Of a DNA stretch of 64,000 nt, positions 36,932-46,953 are shown piece after piece. Made by a program: the position numbers and the translations under genes. The stretch's first letter is position 1, and every line of letters starts with the position of its first letter. The notes under the pieces are model-generated. The model worked only from the letters and a program-made list of their open reading frames with translations, was not told the origin of the DNA and searched no databases. Origin of the DNA: Acidobacteriota bacterium (GTDB taxonomy: Bacteria > Acidobacteriota > Vicinamibacteria > Vicinamibacterales > UBA823); contig PCAU01000010.1 in the NCBI GenBank assembly GCA_002730735.1, positions 1 through 64,000 of the forward strand, given 5' to 3'.

Positions 36932-39199
36932 TCATCTTTCAACATCACCGGTCAGATTACTAGCTCTGGTCTCACCAGCCTCGACCACGATTTCTGAAAT
37001 ATCCGCCAACTGAAGAATCAGACGCTCCAATCTCTTCATCAGCCTTAGCCGAGCAACCCGAACAACTGGATCGTCAGCCATGACAAACACCTCCGAAAAG
37101 AATCTATTAACAGCAGGACCGAATTTCGCCGCCTCGGTAAAGCCACGACGAAAATCCTCGCCGGCATCGATGAGGTCTTCAATGACCGGTTGGCGAGCTT
37201 CGAGCTCGGCCAATAAATGGCGCTCAGCGTTTTCCGTGAGAAGGCTTCCTAGATCGGAACTGGACTGCTCAGCCTTTTCATAGTCGGCATCGGATAAATC
37301 GCGCGCGATGTTCCGAACCCGCTTAAACGCCATGGCGAGCTGCTTGAACTCTGACGATTCAGTAAATTCAGGAAGCACCTCGAGTTTCCCACGAGCGTCC
37401 AAGGGCCTAACCTCTGAACCAGTTGCCCTGATTACCGCTCTGACGTTACGAATATCATGCCCCCTCTGATCCAGAACGTAATGCAGTCGCTCCAGCATGA
37501 ATGTCGAAACAGCTTCTTTAACATTAGCATCGGCCTTCCATGACTCGAAGGGTAAGGCTGCGGCGGAAAGTAGGTCGTCGCACGATGGCCGTACAGTCAT
37601 CCCGGTCAGTTCCGGTAAATCTAAGAGAATTTTAAAAATGCCATGCGCCTGTCGCCGAAGACCGAACGGGTCACGAGAGCCAGTTGGACGCTCGCCGACG
37701 CTGAATAATCCCACGATTGTATCGAGTTTGTCGGCAAGCGCTACGGCTGCCCAGGTAACAGCACCCGTCCCGAGATCAACTGCAGTGGGACGTGCCTCGG
37801 GCTCCGGACTAACGGGCAAATAGTGATAATAAATGGCCTTCCAAACAGGTTCGGAAAGCTGCTGCTCCAAAGCGTAAATGCCTCCCATGATGCCCTGCAG
37901 TTCTCCAAACTCTCCCACCATCTCGGTCACTAAATCGGCCTTCGCCAGCCGAGCCGCCTTACAGGTATCAGGACGCACATCGTTGCGATTGAAAATCTTG
38001 TCTACAATCCAGCCTGCCAGCTTCTCGATCCTTTCCGATTTCTCTCGATAGCTTCCTAAGCGTTTATGAAAGAGCAGTGTGTCTAATCGGGTAAGCCTTG
38101 ACTCGAGCAGAATTTCACGATCAGCCTCCCAGAAGAATCTTGCATCTCGCAAGCGAGCCGCTATTACCCGCTCGGCGTTTCGCGAGACGCGTTCACTGTT
38201 TTTTCCGGCTGTGTTCGTCACAGCCAGAAAGACCGGTAAAAGGCTCTGGTCAGAACCTGCTAATGGGAAAAAGTGTTGGTGATGCATCAGCGTCGTTGTG
38301 AGCACTTCACGGGGTAATTCGAGAAAGGTTTCATCGAACCTACCTTCCACAACCTGTGGCCACTCAACAAGGTCTGATACTTCTTCAAGCAGCGCCGACA
38401 CTGAAGGAGATGCAAGATCTACTGAGCCACTATGCTCCTCAGCTTTAGCGAGCAGGGCCTTCTGAACCTTCTGCTGGCGTTCAGTGTGATCGAGGACAAC
38501 AAACCTCTCAGCGACCTTTGCTCGATAGTCTGCTATTGACTTCACCTTAATAGGCTCACTTGCCCTCTTACCAAGAAAACGATGGCCATAGGTAAAATTG
38601 GATGACTGGAGCGCCTCCACATCAGTGTACTCTGCCAAGGTGGTTCGACCAATCTCAAACGGAACCACTTGCCCACCAAACAGAAACAAAATCCATCGAA
38701 TCGGGCGTCCAAACATCAGTTCGCCATGACCATCGTCGAGCGCAGCGTCCCACTGCATCTGTTTTGGAAAATTTAGGTCACGGAGTGTGGCAGCAAGAAC
38801 TGCCGGCAACACCGCAGTTGACGCCGCGCCCGTCTGATGACGCGAGTAAGCAAGATACCGTCCTTTCGGGGTATCAACCTCAATAAGCTTAGAGAGTTCC
38901 GAGGCGTACTTACGAGCAAAGCCTGTCGCCGCCTTAGTTGGCGCGCCATCAGAAGTGTAGGCCGCTGCCACTGCTGGTCCGGTAATCAGTTCCTCCACAT
39001 CACTCTGGTGATCGGGAAGTTTGGCAACTGTCACAACGAGCCTTCTCGGTGTACTGAAAGCCTCCAGTGGACTGCCGGCCGGAATCCTCGCCTCGCTCAA
39101 ACGAACTTCCAGTTGGCGGGCAAATTCAAGTGTCACCTTTGGCAACCAAGCTGCTGGTAACTCTTCGCAGCCGATCTCGATTAAAAGCTCTCGTTCCAT
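36932..39199 (-). CDS. glyS: Glycyl-tRNA synthetase beta subunit
   Basis: Beta subunit of the alpha2-beta2 bacterial-type glycyl-tRNA synthetase; it binds tRNA-Gly and supplies the anticodon-binding part. The N-terminus MERELLIEIGCEELPAAWLP is the family start, and the central region has DLVTEMVGEFGELQGIMGG and the GSRDPFGLRRQA motif near residue 495. An anticodon-binding helical domain forms the C-terminus. Length 755 is slightly above the usual 690-710. GlyQ is encoded 39 bases upstream on the same strand, so the two subunits share one mRNA. Confidence 0.94.
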   Translation of the reverse strand: MERELLIEIGCEELPAAWLPKVTLEFARQLEVRLSEARIPAGSPLEAFSTPRRLVVTVAKLPDHQSDVEELITGPAVAAAYTSDGAPTKAATGFARKYASELSKLIEVDTPKGRYLAYSRHQTGAASTAVLPAVLAATLRDLNFPKQMQWDAALDDGHGELMFGRPIRWILFLFGGQVVPFEIGRTTLAEYTDVEALQSSNFTYGHRFLGKRASEPIKVKSIADYRAKVAERFVVLDHTERQQKVQKALLAKAEEHSGSVDLASPSVSALLEEVSDLVEWPQVVEGRFDETFLELPREVLTTTLMHHQHFFPLAGSDQSLLPVFLAVTNTAGKNSERVSRNAERVIAARLRDARFFWEADREILLESRLTRLDTLLFHKRLGSYREKSERIEKLAGWIVDKIFNRNDVRPDTCKAARLAKADLVTEMVGEFGELQGIMGGIYALEQQLSEPVWKAIYYHYLPVSPEPEARPTAVDLGTGAVTWAAVALADKLDTIVGLFSVGERPTGSRDPFGLRRQAHGIFKILLDLPELTGMTVRPSCDDLLSAAALPFESWKADANVKEAVSTFMLERLHYVLDQRGHDIRNVRAVIRATGSEVRPLDARGKLEVLPEFTESSEFKQLAMAFKRVRNIARDLSDADYEKAEQSSSDLGSLLTENAERHLLAELEARQPVIEDLIDAGEDFRRGFTEAAKFGPAVNRFFSEVFVMADDPVVRVARLRLMKRLERLILQLADISEIVVEAGETRASNLTGDVER

Positions 39200-39238
39200 C
39201 CGGTCTTAACCTGCATTTAGAACTTGAGTACGCAAGTG

Positions 39239-40126
39239 TTAGTCACCTGCTTCATTGACCTCTCCGACCTCTCCATTGTCGATGTATGCTTGCGCGATCG
39301 CAACGGCGAGTTTCCTCACTCGAAGAATATAGGCCGTGCGCTCGGCTACCCCTATCCCGCTACTTGCGTCAAGAATATTAAAAATGTGGGAACACTTAAG
39401 ACAGTAGTCCAGTGCAGGAATTACGAGACGCGTCTTAAGCAACGTCTGCGCAAAAGCCTCATACTGCTCAAATAACCCTCGATGGAACGAAGCAAAGTCT
39501 TCGGGTGGCTGGTCGACCTTTCCAAACACATATTTTGATTGTTCGACCTCTTCTTGTAATCGAACCGCACCATACTTGACCCCCGGCGACCACTCAATAT
39601 CAAAAACATTGTCCACCTTTTGCAACAACATGGCGATACGCTCTAGGCCATAAGTGATTTCCGTGGAAACTGGAGACAACACCTGGCCACCTGCCTGCTG
39701 AAAATAGGTGAACTGCGTAATTTCTTGACCATCGAGCATTACTTGCCAGCCAATCCCCCACGCACCCAAGGTTGGGGACTCCCAATTATCCTCCTCAAAT
39801 CGAACATCGTGGGCCGCGCAGTTGATGCCACACGCCTCGAGACTCTCCAAGAAGAGTTGTTGAGATCGGTCTGGGGATGGCTTCAAAAGCACTTGAAACT
39901 GATGATGCTTAAATAATCGGTTCGGGTTCTCACCAAAACGACCATCGGCCGGACGCCGCGAGGGCTGAACGTAAGCAACCCGCCATGGGGACGAACCTAG
40001 CACCCGTAAGAACGTTTCCGGGTGCATTGTCCCCGCTCCAATTTCTAAATCGAGCGGCTGGTGGATCAAGCACCCTTTCGAAGCCCAATAGTTGGATAGG
40101 GCAGAAATGAGATCTTGAAAAGTCAC
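39239..40126 (-). CDS. glyQ: Glycyl-tRNA synthetase alpha subunit
   Basis: Catalytic alpha subunit of the bacterial-type glycyl-tRNA synthetase. Class II motifs are evident: MTFQDLI at the start, [21 protein letters not shown] near residue 24, [20 protein letters not shown] near residue 53 (motif 2 with the ATP-binding Arg), and [15 protein letters not shown] near residue 116. The active-site Glu and the [13 protein letters not shown] segment are present. Length 295 residues is normal. It lies immediately before glyS, and recO lies 40 bases upstream on the same strand. Confidence 0.96.
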   Translation of the reverse strand: MTFQDLISALSNYWASKGCLIHQPLDLEIGAGTMHPETFLRVLGSSPWRVAYVQPSRRPADGRFGENPNRLFKHHQFQVLLKPSPDRSQQLFLESLEACGINCAAHDVRFEEDNWESPTLGAWGIGWQVMLDGQEITQFTYFQQAGGQVLSPVSTEITYGLERIAMLLQKVDNVFDIEWSPGVKYGAVRLQEEVEQSKYVFGKVDQPPEDFASFHRGLFEQYEAFAQTLLKTRLVIPALDYCLKCSHIFNILDASSGIGVAERTAYILRVRKLAVAIAQAYIDNGEVGEVNEAGD

Positions 40127-40166
40127 GATTCGTCTTATGGAATCTTAGCGAGCGATGACACCGCAA

Positions 40167-40913
40167 TCAATTCTGCAATGCCCGCATCACTCGCATCGAT
40201 CTCAACTCCTTATCCAAATGTGTAGCTATTAACGAGCTGTGAGCCGCCTCCAGTTCACGGCTAATCTGAATTGACCACGATATCGTCTCCAAGTCGGCTG
40301 GTCGAATTCGTGATGCATCATGAAGAAACCTGATCGACAACGCCGACAATCGCAAACCCTCTCTCGGCTCTCCACAGCTAGGACAGAGAAACATCCCTTC
40401 TCTAGCTGAAATCCACCCACCGCCGTCTTCAAGTGCGGCCGCACACTCGTGACATACAATCGCCGGCGGGTAAACCCCCTGTAACCGAAGCAACCAATAC
40501 TCGAAATATCGTGCCAGCCGCTCGACCGACACGCCTGAAACCATCGCCTCAACTATCGATACTCCGAGACGGTATAAGCGCTCATTTGGATCGGCCTCCT
40601 GAGCACATTCGTCGACCAACTCGGCAAAGTATCCAATGTAGTTCAACGATCCCGAGTCTCGTATTGTTAAAGGGGACCGGACCGTCTCCACTTCACTGAC
40701 ACGCACCAGGTCTCGATATTCCCGTTCGTAGTAAGACACACGCACGCACGTAAACGGTTCCAAGGCTCCAAGGAATCTTGACTTAGTACGCCTGGCACCC
40801 TTAGCCACGCCACGTTTCTTACCTCGGTCGCTGGTCAGAAAGACTACGATCCGGTCAGCTTCTCCCAATCGGTAGGTGCGAAGTACAAGAGCCTCCGAAC
40901 TAAACAGCGGCAT
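40167..40913 (-). CDS. recO: DNA repair protein RecO
   Basis: RecO helps load RecA onto SSB-coated DNA in the RecFOR pathway. The N-terminal OB fold (SEALVLRTYRLGEADRIVVFLT) is followed by a helical domain with a CxxC...CPSCG zinc-finger (CHEC at about residue 160 and CPSC at about residue 180), as in bacterial RecO. Start at ATG 40913 (MPLFSSEALVL); an upstream TTG adds only three residues. Length 248 is typical. It belongs to the minus-strand block leading into glyQ-glyS. Confidence 0.92.
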   Translation of the reverse strand: MPLFSSEALVLRTYRLGEADRIVVFLTSDRGKKRGVAKGARRTKSRFLGALEPFTCVRVSYYEREYRDLVRVSEVETVRSPLTIRDSGSLNYIGYFAELVDECAQEADPNERLYRLGVSIVEAMVSGVSVERLARYFEYWLLRLQGVYPPAIVCHECAAALEDGGGWISAREGMFLCPSCGEPREGLRLSALSIRFLHDASRIRPADLETISWSIQISRELEAAHSSLIATHLDKELRSMRVMRALQN

Positions 40914-41009
40914 AGTCAGCAACGGCAGCGCCCCTCAAGGTGACTTAGTCCTCCGGACACCCCGACGCGCAGTATTCTAATGTACTCGCAGCCTGTTTTA
41001 GGTGATGAG

Positions 41010-42374
41010 TTAGATGAGGTAGCGCAGAAACAACGTACCCAGCCCCAGAAACGATAAGAAGCCGAAAACATCAGTCAGGGTCGTAATAAAGACCGAAGAT
41101 GCCAGCGCTGGATCAACATTTAACGCCCTCAGCACAATTGGGATTAGGGTCCCAGCAGTCGCTGCAACCAGCATATTCAAGATCATCGCTAAGCCCAGTA
41201 TTAGCCCGAGGACGGGATTCCCCTGCATGGCCCAAGACACACCCGCAGCAACAAAGCCCAAGACAAGACCGTTCCCAAGGCCAATCAGGACTTCCTTTAC
41301 CAATGCTTTCCGGGAGTTTCCCCACGTTAATTCACCCAGCGCGATGCCTCGGACCGTGACCGTGAGTGTCTGGGTCGCTGCGTTACCACCCATACCAGCT
41401 ACGACTGGCATGAAGACAGCAAGTGCCACCACCTGACTGATCGTTTCCTGAAAAAGCGCTACGACCGCGGCGGCCATGATGGCCGTTACCAAATTGACAC
41501 CAAGCCACGGTAGACGCTTACGTAAGGCCTCGGCCGGCGGCGTAGAAATGTGTTCATCACCCGCCATTCCAGCTAAACGATAAATGTCCTCAGTCGCCTC
41601 ATCCTTAATGACATCAATCACATCGTCCACCGTAATGATGCCCACCAATTTGTGTTCCTCATCAACAACGGGAATGGCCAGTAAGTTATATGACGCGACC
41701 ATCCGTGCCACCTCTTCCTGGTCTGTGTCGACGCGTGAGCTCATTATGTCGGTCGTCATGATCCGCTTAAGTGGCGTTTCGGTCGCAACCAACAAGAGCC
41801 TCCGCAAAGACACAACGCCAACTAAATGCCGACGCACGTCTACGACGTAAAGGTAGAAAACCATCTCTACATCTCGTGACGTCTGAAGCGCCGCGATGGC
41901 CTCACCTGCGGTCAGATCTTCGGACAACGCAAAGACATTAGGATTCATGATGCGGCCAGCCGTCTGCTCGGCGTATTCGAGCAGATTCTGTACATCGCCC
42001 GCTTCACGTCGCTCCAGTAAATCGAGAACTGCGATTGATAACGTCTCTGGAAGATGTTCGATTAGCGCTGCGGCATCATCACTCGGCAGCTCTTGAAGCA
42101 GCTCAGCCAGGTCTTCAGCTGACCGATCGGCTAGCATTGCAGCACCGGCTTCTGGTCCCAGCTCACTAATCGCCTCCATCGCGAGCCTGCTGTAACGTTC
42201 CACTAGCAACGCGAAACTGTCGCGCCGATCGCGTTCGGTCAGCTCACCAAATACCTGGGCGAGGTCTGCTGGATGCTGCTTCTGGAGGAGATTGAGAAGG
42301 TTAGCGTTCGCACCGATCCGCTGCAGTCGCTTGACTGACTCGAGCACCAGGTCGATTCGGCGCTGGGCAGGCAT
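41010..42374 (-). CDS. mgtE: Magnesium transporter MgtE
   Basis: Mg2+ channel/transporter with intracellular Mg2+ sensing. Domain order: MgtE N-terminal superhelix (residues 1-130, with ELLQELPSDDAAALIEHLP), two CBS domains (IMNPNVFALSEDLTAGEAI and IMTTDIMSSRVDTDQEEVARM, about 135-250) and a five-helix membrane domain from about residue 280. It has the MPVVAGMGGNAATQTLTVTVRG signature near residue 323 and ends in LFLRYLI. Length 454 residues is normal. It has a 283-base upstream gap that holds a long stem-loop but no recognisable Mg2+ riboswitch. Confidence 0.95.
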   Translation of the reverse strand: MPAQRRIDLVLESVKRLQRIGANANLLNLLQKQHPADLAQVFGELTERDRRDSFALLVERYSRLAMEAISELGPEAGAAMLADRSAEDLAELLQELPSDDAAALIEHLPETLSIAVLDLLERREAGDVQNLLEYAEQTAGRIMNPNVFALSEDLTAGEAIAALQTSRDVEMVFYLYVVDVRRHLVGVVSLRRLLLVATETPLKRIMTTDIMSSRVDTDQEEVARMVASYNLLAIPVVDEEHKLVGIITVDDVIDVIKDEATEDIYRLAGMAGDEHISTPPAEALRKRLPWLGVNLVTAIMAAAVVALFQETISQVVALAVFMPVVAGMGGNAATQTLTVTVRGIALGELTWGNSRKALVKEVLIGLGNGLVLGFVAAGVSWAMQGNPVLGLILGLAMILNMLVAATAGTLIPIVLRALNVDPALASSVFITTLTDVFGFLSFLGLGTLFLRYLI

Positions 42375-42657
42375 GGTTCATTCTCACAGCAGCGGGTTTC
42401 CGGTCCGATGGGCAACTGTCGTCGTTCATAGGGCGATCAGTAACCCCTCACGATACCACAGAACTCTCTAAGTGTGACATCCTCTATGTCCATCAAAGCA
42501 CGAGAATAGACTAAGAACATCAAACTCTCTTTGTCTTATTACCATCCAACTTTTTCAGACAAACAGCGGCACCACCCCTTCGGGTGTGCTGCCCACCGTT
42601 TATTGTCTCGACCGGACTATTAGGAAATCTGAATCGTTACGGCATGCTCAGACCAAC
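42375..42657 (-). other. Intergenic region between era and mgtE
   Basis: Contains one long imperfect hairpin (listed separately) and otherwise no credible reading frame beyond a 27-codon ATG frame that is not convincing. It should hold the end of the era operon and the mgtE promoter. Confidence 0.4.
42557..42608 (-). terminator. Long imperfect stem-loop downstream of era
   Basis: On the minus strand AGACA and AAC pair with GTT and TGTCT at the base. The upper part is GGGCA...CACCC GAAG GGGTG...TGCC with a GAAG loop. There is no U-tract, so it may be a Rho-assisted terminator of the aspS-phoH-ybeY-era mRNA or a leader structure of mgtE. Function unproven. Confidence 0.35.
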
Positions 42658-43551
42658 TCAGTCGCCTGAGCTCAGCATACCGAGGTCGTTGAGCAGGCGA
42701 TCGCTTTCACGCCAGTCAGAACGCACCTTAACATGTAGAGCAAGATAGACCTTAGTGTCGAAAAAGCTTTCAAGCTCTTTCCTAGCTTCCATGCCAATCG
42801 TCTTCACCATCGACCCACCTCGACCGACCACGATCGGCTTCTGCGAGGCCTGCTCCACTATGATCGAGCAATGGAGACGGATTATGCCCCGTTCATCCAC
42901 CTCTTGAAATTGGTCTACCACGACCGCACTCGAAAAGGGAATTTCTGCGTGCGTATGTTGCAATAACTTTTCCCGAACGGTCTCGGCTACAAAGAATTTC
43001 TCGGGTTGATTGGTCAAATAGTCTTCGGGATAAATCGGGTCACCATCCGGTAGATGCTTCAGAAGCAACGACTCCAATTCAGGCACTCCATCACCAACCA
43101 ACGCCGATACCGGCACAATCTCTTCGAACTCATATCGCTGGCGATACCAATCAATCATCGGCAGTAATTTCGGTTTCGCTATTAGATCGATCTTATTAAG
43201 CACTAAAAACACTGGACTCTTAACGCGCCTCAACTGCTGCAATATAAATCGATCACCACCACCAATCATCTCAGCAGCATCCACTATTACCCCAAGCACA
43301 TCGACACGACGAATCGAGTCAAGGGCCATTTCTACCATCCGAACATTCATACGGTGCAAGGGCCGATGAATTCCAGGCGTATCCATAAAGACCGCCTGAC
43401 CAGATGGATAACTTTTGACTCCGATGATCCGGTTTCGTGTCGTTTGTGGCTTATCCGAAACAATTGCAAGCTTCGCCCCAATAATCTTGTTGAGGAGGCT
43501 AGACTTCCCGGCATTGGGTCGCCCGACTAAAGATATGAAACCAGCCTTCAT
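42658..43551 (-). CDS. era: GTPase Era
   Basis: Era is an essential GTPase that binds the 3' end of 16S rRNA in 30S assembly. Seen: G1 GRPNAGKSSLLN near residue 11, G2 region with QTTRNR, G3 DTPGIHRP near residue 58, G4 NKID near residue 119, G5 SAL near residue 149. A C-terminal KH domain contains VGRGGSMVKTIGMEARKEL near residue 240. Length 297 is normal. The gene ends the phoH-ybeY-era series typical of bacteria, with 24 bases between era and ybeY. Confidence 0.97.
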   Translation of the reverse strand: MKAGFISLVGRPNAGKSSLLNKIIGAKLAIVSDKPQTTRNRIIGVKSYPSGQAVFMDTPGIHRPLHRMNVRMVEMALDSIRRVDVLGVIVDAAEMIGGGDRFILQQLRRVKSPVFLVLNKIDLIAKPKLLPMIDWYRQRYEFEEIVPVSALVGDGVPELESLLLKHLPDGDPIYPEDYLTNQPEKFFVAETVREKLLQHTHAEIPFSSAVVVDQFQEVDERGIIRLHCSIIVEQASQKPIVVGRGGSMVKTIGMEARKELESFFDTKVYLALHVKVRSDWRESDRLLNDLGMLSSGD

Positions 43552-43575
43552 AAGCGCTTAACTACACTGGGAGCA

Positions 43576-44085
43576 CTAGTGATCAGAAGTATCACTATCG
43601 GACCGGGCAAGCAGTCCCATGTTCACACCACCACGGCGAAGGCATTCCCGTTCAACTCGAGCCATGCGCCCGTTGTCACTAGTGTGATCGTAGCCAAGTA
43701 AGTGCAGTAACCCGTGAAGTGCGAGGATCTTCAACTCGGCTATCCTAGAATGACCCGCTCTTCTGGCTTGACGACTGGCTCTTCCCAGGCCAATAACAAT
43801 ATCCCCAAGATATCGTTTCGCTCTGCGTTCTTTAAGGTGAGTTTCCTGTTCTTCCATTGGAAACGACAATACGTCAGTCGCCCGATCAATTCCACGAAAC
43901 TGTCTGTTCAACGCGCGGATCTTCGGGTCCGATACCAACGCAATCGTAAGCACCCCGTTCGCCGAGGCTGGTGCAGCCATGAGAAGCCACTTTCTCAGAT
44001 TGTTCTGCCTAATGCCTCGTCCCAATCCGTCGGTCACAGTGACAACTAGTCGCCCTCGGGAACCCCGACCGCGGCCAATAGACAT
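43576..44085 (-). CDS. ybeY: Endoribonuclease YbeY
   Basis: YbeY is a metal-dependent endoribonuclease of 16S rRNA maturation and ribosome quality control. The core is typical: LNRQFRGIDRATDVLSFPM near residue 60, the zinc motif HGLLHLLGYDH near residue 125 (three His) and a short basic tail. The start at 44085 (MSIGRGRGS) follows the phoH stop by 16 bases; a longer frame from 44151 would overlap phoH by 50 bases and is less likely. Its place between phoH and era is the conserved arrangement. Confidence 0.93.
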   Translation of the reverse strand: MSIGRGRGSRGRLVVTVTDGLGRGIRQNNLRKWLLMAAPASANGVLTIALVSDPKIRALNRQFRGIDRATDVLSFPMEEQETHLKERRAKRYLGDIVIGLGRASRQARRAGHSRIAELKILALHGLLHLLGYDHTSDNGRMARVERECLRRGGVNMGLLARSDSDTSDH

Positions 44086-44101
44086 ATCAGCGTTTAAATG
44101 A

Positions 44102-45151
44102 CTAGTCGTCTCTGTCGGAAACAACTGAAGGCCAAGGCCTTTCGACTGCACGCACCGGTCGCTTCACACCCTCACCTCTCACTGAACCTGGCGAGAATAC
44201 ATCGTAGGCCTTAACGATTTGCTGCACAAGACCGTGGCGCACAACGTCGCGGTCATCGAATTTGATAAACGCGATCCCATTGATCTGACGAACGATGTCC
44301 ATCGCCTCAATTAAGCCTGATACGCGGTCTGACGGAAGATCGATTTGGGTAATATCACCCGTAATTACAGCTTTTGATCCAAAGCCGAGGCGCGTAAGAA
44401 ACATCTTCATCTGCTCAGACGTTGTGTTTTGCGCCTCGTCAAGAATGACGAAGGCGTCGTTCAGGGTTCGACCACGCATGAACGCAATTGGTGCAATCTC
44501 GATCACGCCACGGCCAAGGAGATGCTCGACCTTTTTAGCGTCGAGCATGTCGTAAAGTGCATCATAAAGAGGACGCAGGTAGGGATTCACTTTCTCCTGA
44601 AGATCGCCAGGTAGAAAACCCAACCTTTCACCAGCTTCAACAGCTGGCCTAGCTAAAATAATCCGGCTGACCTTCTTGTCGACCAGAAAGGACACCGCCT
44701 CGGCCATCGCAAGATAGGTCTTTCCTGTTCCTGCTGGACCAATTCCAAAGACGATATCGAATTTCTCAATGGCATCAAGGTATTTACGCTGATTAATACT
44801 CTTGGGCCTCACATGTCGTTTGCCCAAGGGAACCACCGTGCCGCGAAGAAAAAAATCATGGAGATCGATAGCCGGATCCTGGGCTACTAACTGGGCGGCC
44901 CGTTTTACGTCGCCTTTAGCGAAGTCGTGACCGTTTCGCAATAACGCGCCCAACTGCTCAACCAGACCCGCAAGCTTATCAATGTCAGTCGCGCGTCCTT
45001 CGACCAGTAGCTCGTTCCCATTTGTACGGATTGTAACGTTGAAGAGAAGTTGGAAGTTCTTGAGATTCTCGTCGAACGATCCGAATAATGTTTCGATCCC
45101 CTCAACTGGAATCGGTATCTTTCGAATGGGGGATGAAGAGGTCGGAGCCAT
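44102..45151 (-). CDS. phoH: PhoH-like ATPase
   Basis: A cytoplasmic PhoH-family ATPase, probably working with YbeY in RNA processing. The N-terminal 100 residues form a PhoH-specific KH-like domain (SFDENLKNFQLLFNVTI). The P-loop domain has Walker A GPAGTGKTYLAMAEA near residue 139, Walker B FVILDEAQN near residue 234 and ITGDITQIDLP as sensor. Length 349 is normal. aspS ends eight bases upstream of the start, and ybeY starts 16 bases downstream, so these genes form one operon. Confidence 0.93.
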   Translation of the reverse strand: MAPTSSSPIRKIPIPVEGIETLFGSFDENLKNFQLLFNVTIRTNGNELLVEGRATDIDKLAGLVEQLGALLRNGHDFAKGDVKRAAQLVAQDPAIDLHDFFLRGTVVPLGKRHVRPKSINQRKYLDAIEKFDIVFGIGPAGTGKTYLAMAEAVSFLVDKKVSRIILARPAVEAGERLGFLPGDLQEKVNPYLRPLYDALYDMLDAKKVEHLLGRGVIEIAPIAFMRGRTLNDAFVILDEAQNTTSEQMKMFLTRLGFGSKAVITGDITQIDLPSDRVSGLIEAMDIVRQINGIAFIKFDDRDVVRHGLVQQIVKAYDVFSPGSVRGEGVKRPVRAVERPWPSVVSDRDD

Positions 45152-45158
45152 GCTCGTG

Positions 45159-46934
45159 TCAACCGTTTGAACGCAGTTTTAGTTCCCTGAGTTGTTTCGG
45201 GTCTACATCAGCTGGTGCACCAGCCATCAAATCCACGGCCGTTGCAGTCTTTGGAAAAGCAATCACATCCCGGATAGAAGTCTCACCTGCGAGTAAAGCG
45301 ATAATTCGGTCGAGGCCAAGCGCAATACCTCCGTGCGGGGGAGTACCGTGTTCAAGAGCATCGAGAAAAAAGCCAAACCTCGACTTAGCCTCCTCAGGCC
45401 CGATGTTCAGTAACTCAAACATCCGTCGCTGTGTCGCCTGGTCGTGAATTCTGATACTACCTCCACCGATCTCACTTCCATTCAGCACAAGATCATAGGC
45501 CTTCGCCCGTACAGCCCCCGGCTCACTTGAGAGCCGTTCTAGGTCAGCATCAACTGGGGAAGTAAAGGGATGATGCATTGCGGTGTACCGGCGACCGGCT
45601 TCGTCCCATTCAAGCAGCGGAAAGTCCACCACCCAAGTAAAAACAAACCGGGTCGGGTCGAGCCATCCGCGCTTTTGAGCGATCTCCAGCCGTAACTGCC
45701 CTAGTAATTTCGATGCGACCACACCATCGCCCGCAGCAATCAGAATGAGGTCCTCTTTCCCGGCTCCCGCTAACTCGAGCGCCGAACGCACGGCCGCTTC
45801 ACCAGCCACCTTGAGCACCGAACTCTGCACCTTTCCGTCAGGACCGTAACGGGCCCAAACAAGTCCAGCCGCGCCCAACTCACCGGCGCGGGCCACCAAG
45901 TCATCCAACTCACGCCGGGACGCAGTTCCACCACCAGAAATCGGCAGGGCTCGAATTGCCCCCCCTGTCTCCACCACCTGCCTAAACACCTTGAAGTTCG
46001 AGTCAACAAAAGCCTTGGAAATATCTTCCACAGCTAGGTCACAGCGAAGGTCAGGTTTGTCACTACCATAACGAGCTAGGGCCTCCGAATAGGCCAGTCG
46101 CCGAAACGGTATTTCAATGCTCCCGAGTCCAACAGCCTCAAACAACTCCTGCATCAATCGCTCAATGAGTTCAAAGATTTGATCTTGACTGGCAAACGAG
46201 ACCTCAACATCGACCTGCGTAAATTCTGGTTGCCGGTCGGCTCTGAGATCTTCGTCACGAAAACATCGCACAATTTGGAAGTAACGATCCATGCCGGCAA
46301 TCATCAGCAGTTGCTTAAAGATCTGCGGCGACTGGGGTAAGGCGAAAAACTGTCCAGCGTGAACTCGACTCGGCACTAAGTAGTCTCTTGCGCCCTCCGG
46401 TGTCGATTTAGTCAAAACCGGTGTTTCAATTTCCAAGAAATCATGGGTATCAAAAAACCGCCTGATCACATTGGTCGCCCTGTGGCGGAGCTGAATGTTT
46501 TGCTGCATTCGCGGCCTACGCAGATCGAGATAACGGTACCGCAGGCGAAGATCTTCAGATACAGAAGTCTCTTCAGCAATTTGAAATGGCGGTCTTACGG
46601 CTTCATTGAGCACTCGAATGTCACCGGCAGCAATCTCAACTGTTCCCGTGGCTAACTTAGGATTCACAGTTTCCTCCGACCGCATCTCCACTGGGCCGAT
46701 AACCGCCACCACGAACTCTGGACGCAGCCGCTTGGCAGTCGCTAGCAAATCACTGTCATCCCGAGCAACCACTTGTGTTACACCGTAACGGTCACGCACA
46801 TCGAAGAAGATGAGTGCACCGAGGTCACGGACGCGATGTACCCAGCCGAGCAAGACCACCGGCTTACCAACATCGGCCTCCCTTATCGCCCCACAGGTAT
46901 GGGTCCTGACGAGATCCTTTAGTTGTTCACTCAC
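45159..46934 (-). CDS. aspS: Aspartyl-tRNA synthetase
   Basis: Charges tRNA-Asp. The 591-residue bacterial type has an N-terminal OB fold (VVLLGWVHRVRDLGALIFFDVRDRYG), class II motif 2 (FRDEDLRADRQPEFTQVDVE near residue 220), the bacterial GAD insertion (about residues 285-420) and motif 3 GIALGLDRIIALLAGETSIRD near residue 535. The C-terminal tail is short. Whether it also mischarges tRNA-Asn cannot be decided, since no gatCAB genes are seen here. It sits 19 bases after hisS and eight before phoH in the same operon. Confidence 0.96.
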   Translation of the reverse strand: MSEQLKDLVRTHTCGAIREADVGKPVVLLGWVHRVRDLGALIFFDVRDRYGVTQVVARDDSDLLATAKRLRPEFVVAVIGPVEMRSEETVNPKLATGTVEIAAGDIRVLNEAVRPPFQIAEETSVSEDLRLRYRYLDLRRPRMQQNIQLRHRATNVIRRFFDTHDFLEIETPVLTKSTPEGARDYLVPSRVHAGQFFALPQSPQIFKQLLMIAGMDRYFQIVRCFRDEDLRADRQPEFTQVDVEVSFASQDQIFELIERLMQELFEAVGLGSIEIPFRRLAYSEALARYGSDKPDLRCDLAVEDISKAFVDSNFKVFRQVVETGGAIRALPISGGGTASRRELDDLVARAGELGAAGLVWARYGPDGKVQSSVLKVAGEAAVRSALELAGAGKEDLILIAAGDGVVASKLLGQLRLEIAQKRGWLDPTRFVFTWVVDFPLLEWDEAGRRYTAMHHPFTSPVDADLERLSSEPGAVRAKAYDLVLNGSEIGGGSIRIHDQATQRRMFELLNIGPEEAKSRFGFFLDALEHGTPPHGGIALGLDRIIALLAGETSIRDVIAFPKTATAVDLMAGAPADVDPKQLRELKLRSNG

Positions 46935-46953
46935 TAGAGCTGTTATTCCTCAA

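Noticed and set aside
42375-42657. M-box magnesium riboswitch before mgtE
   Set aside because: The conserved M-box core motifs are not present; only an imperfect hairpin is seen.
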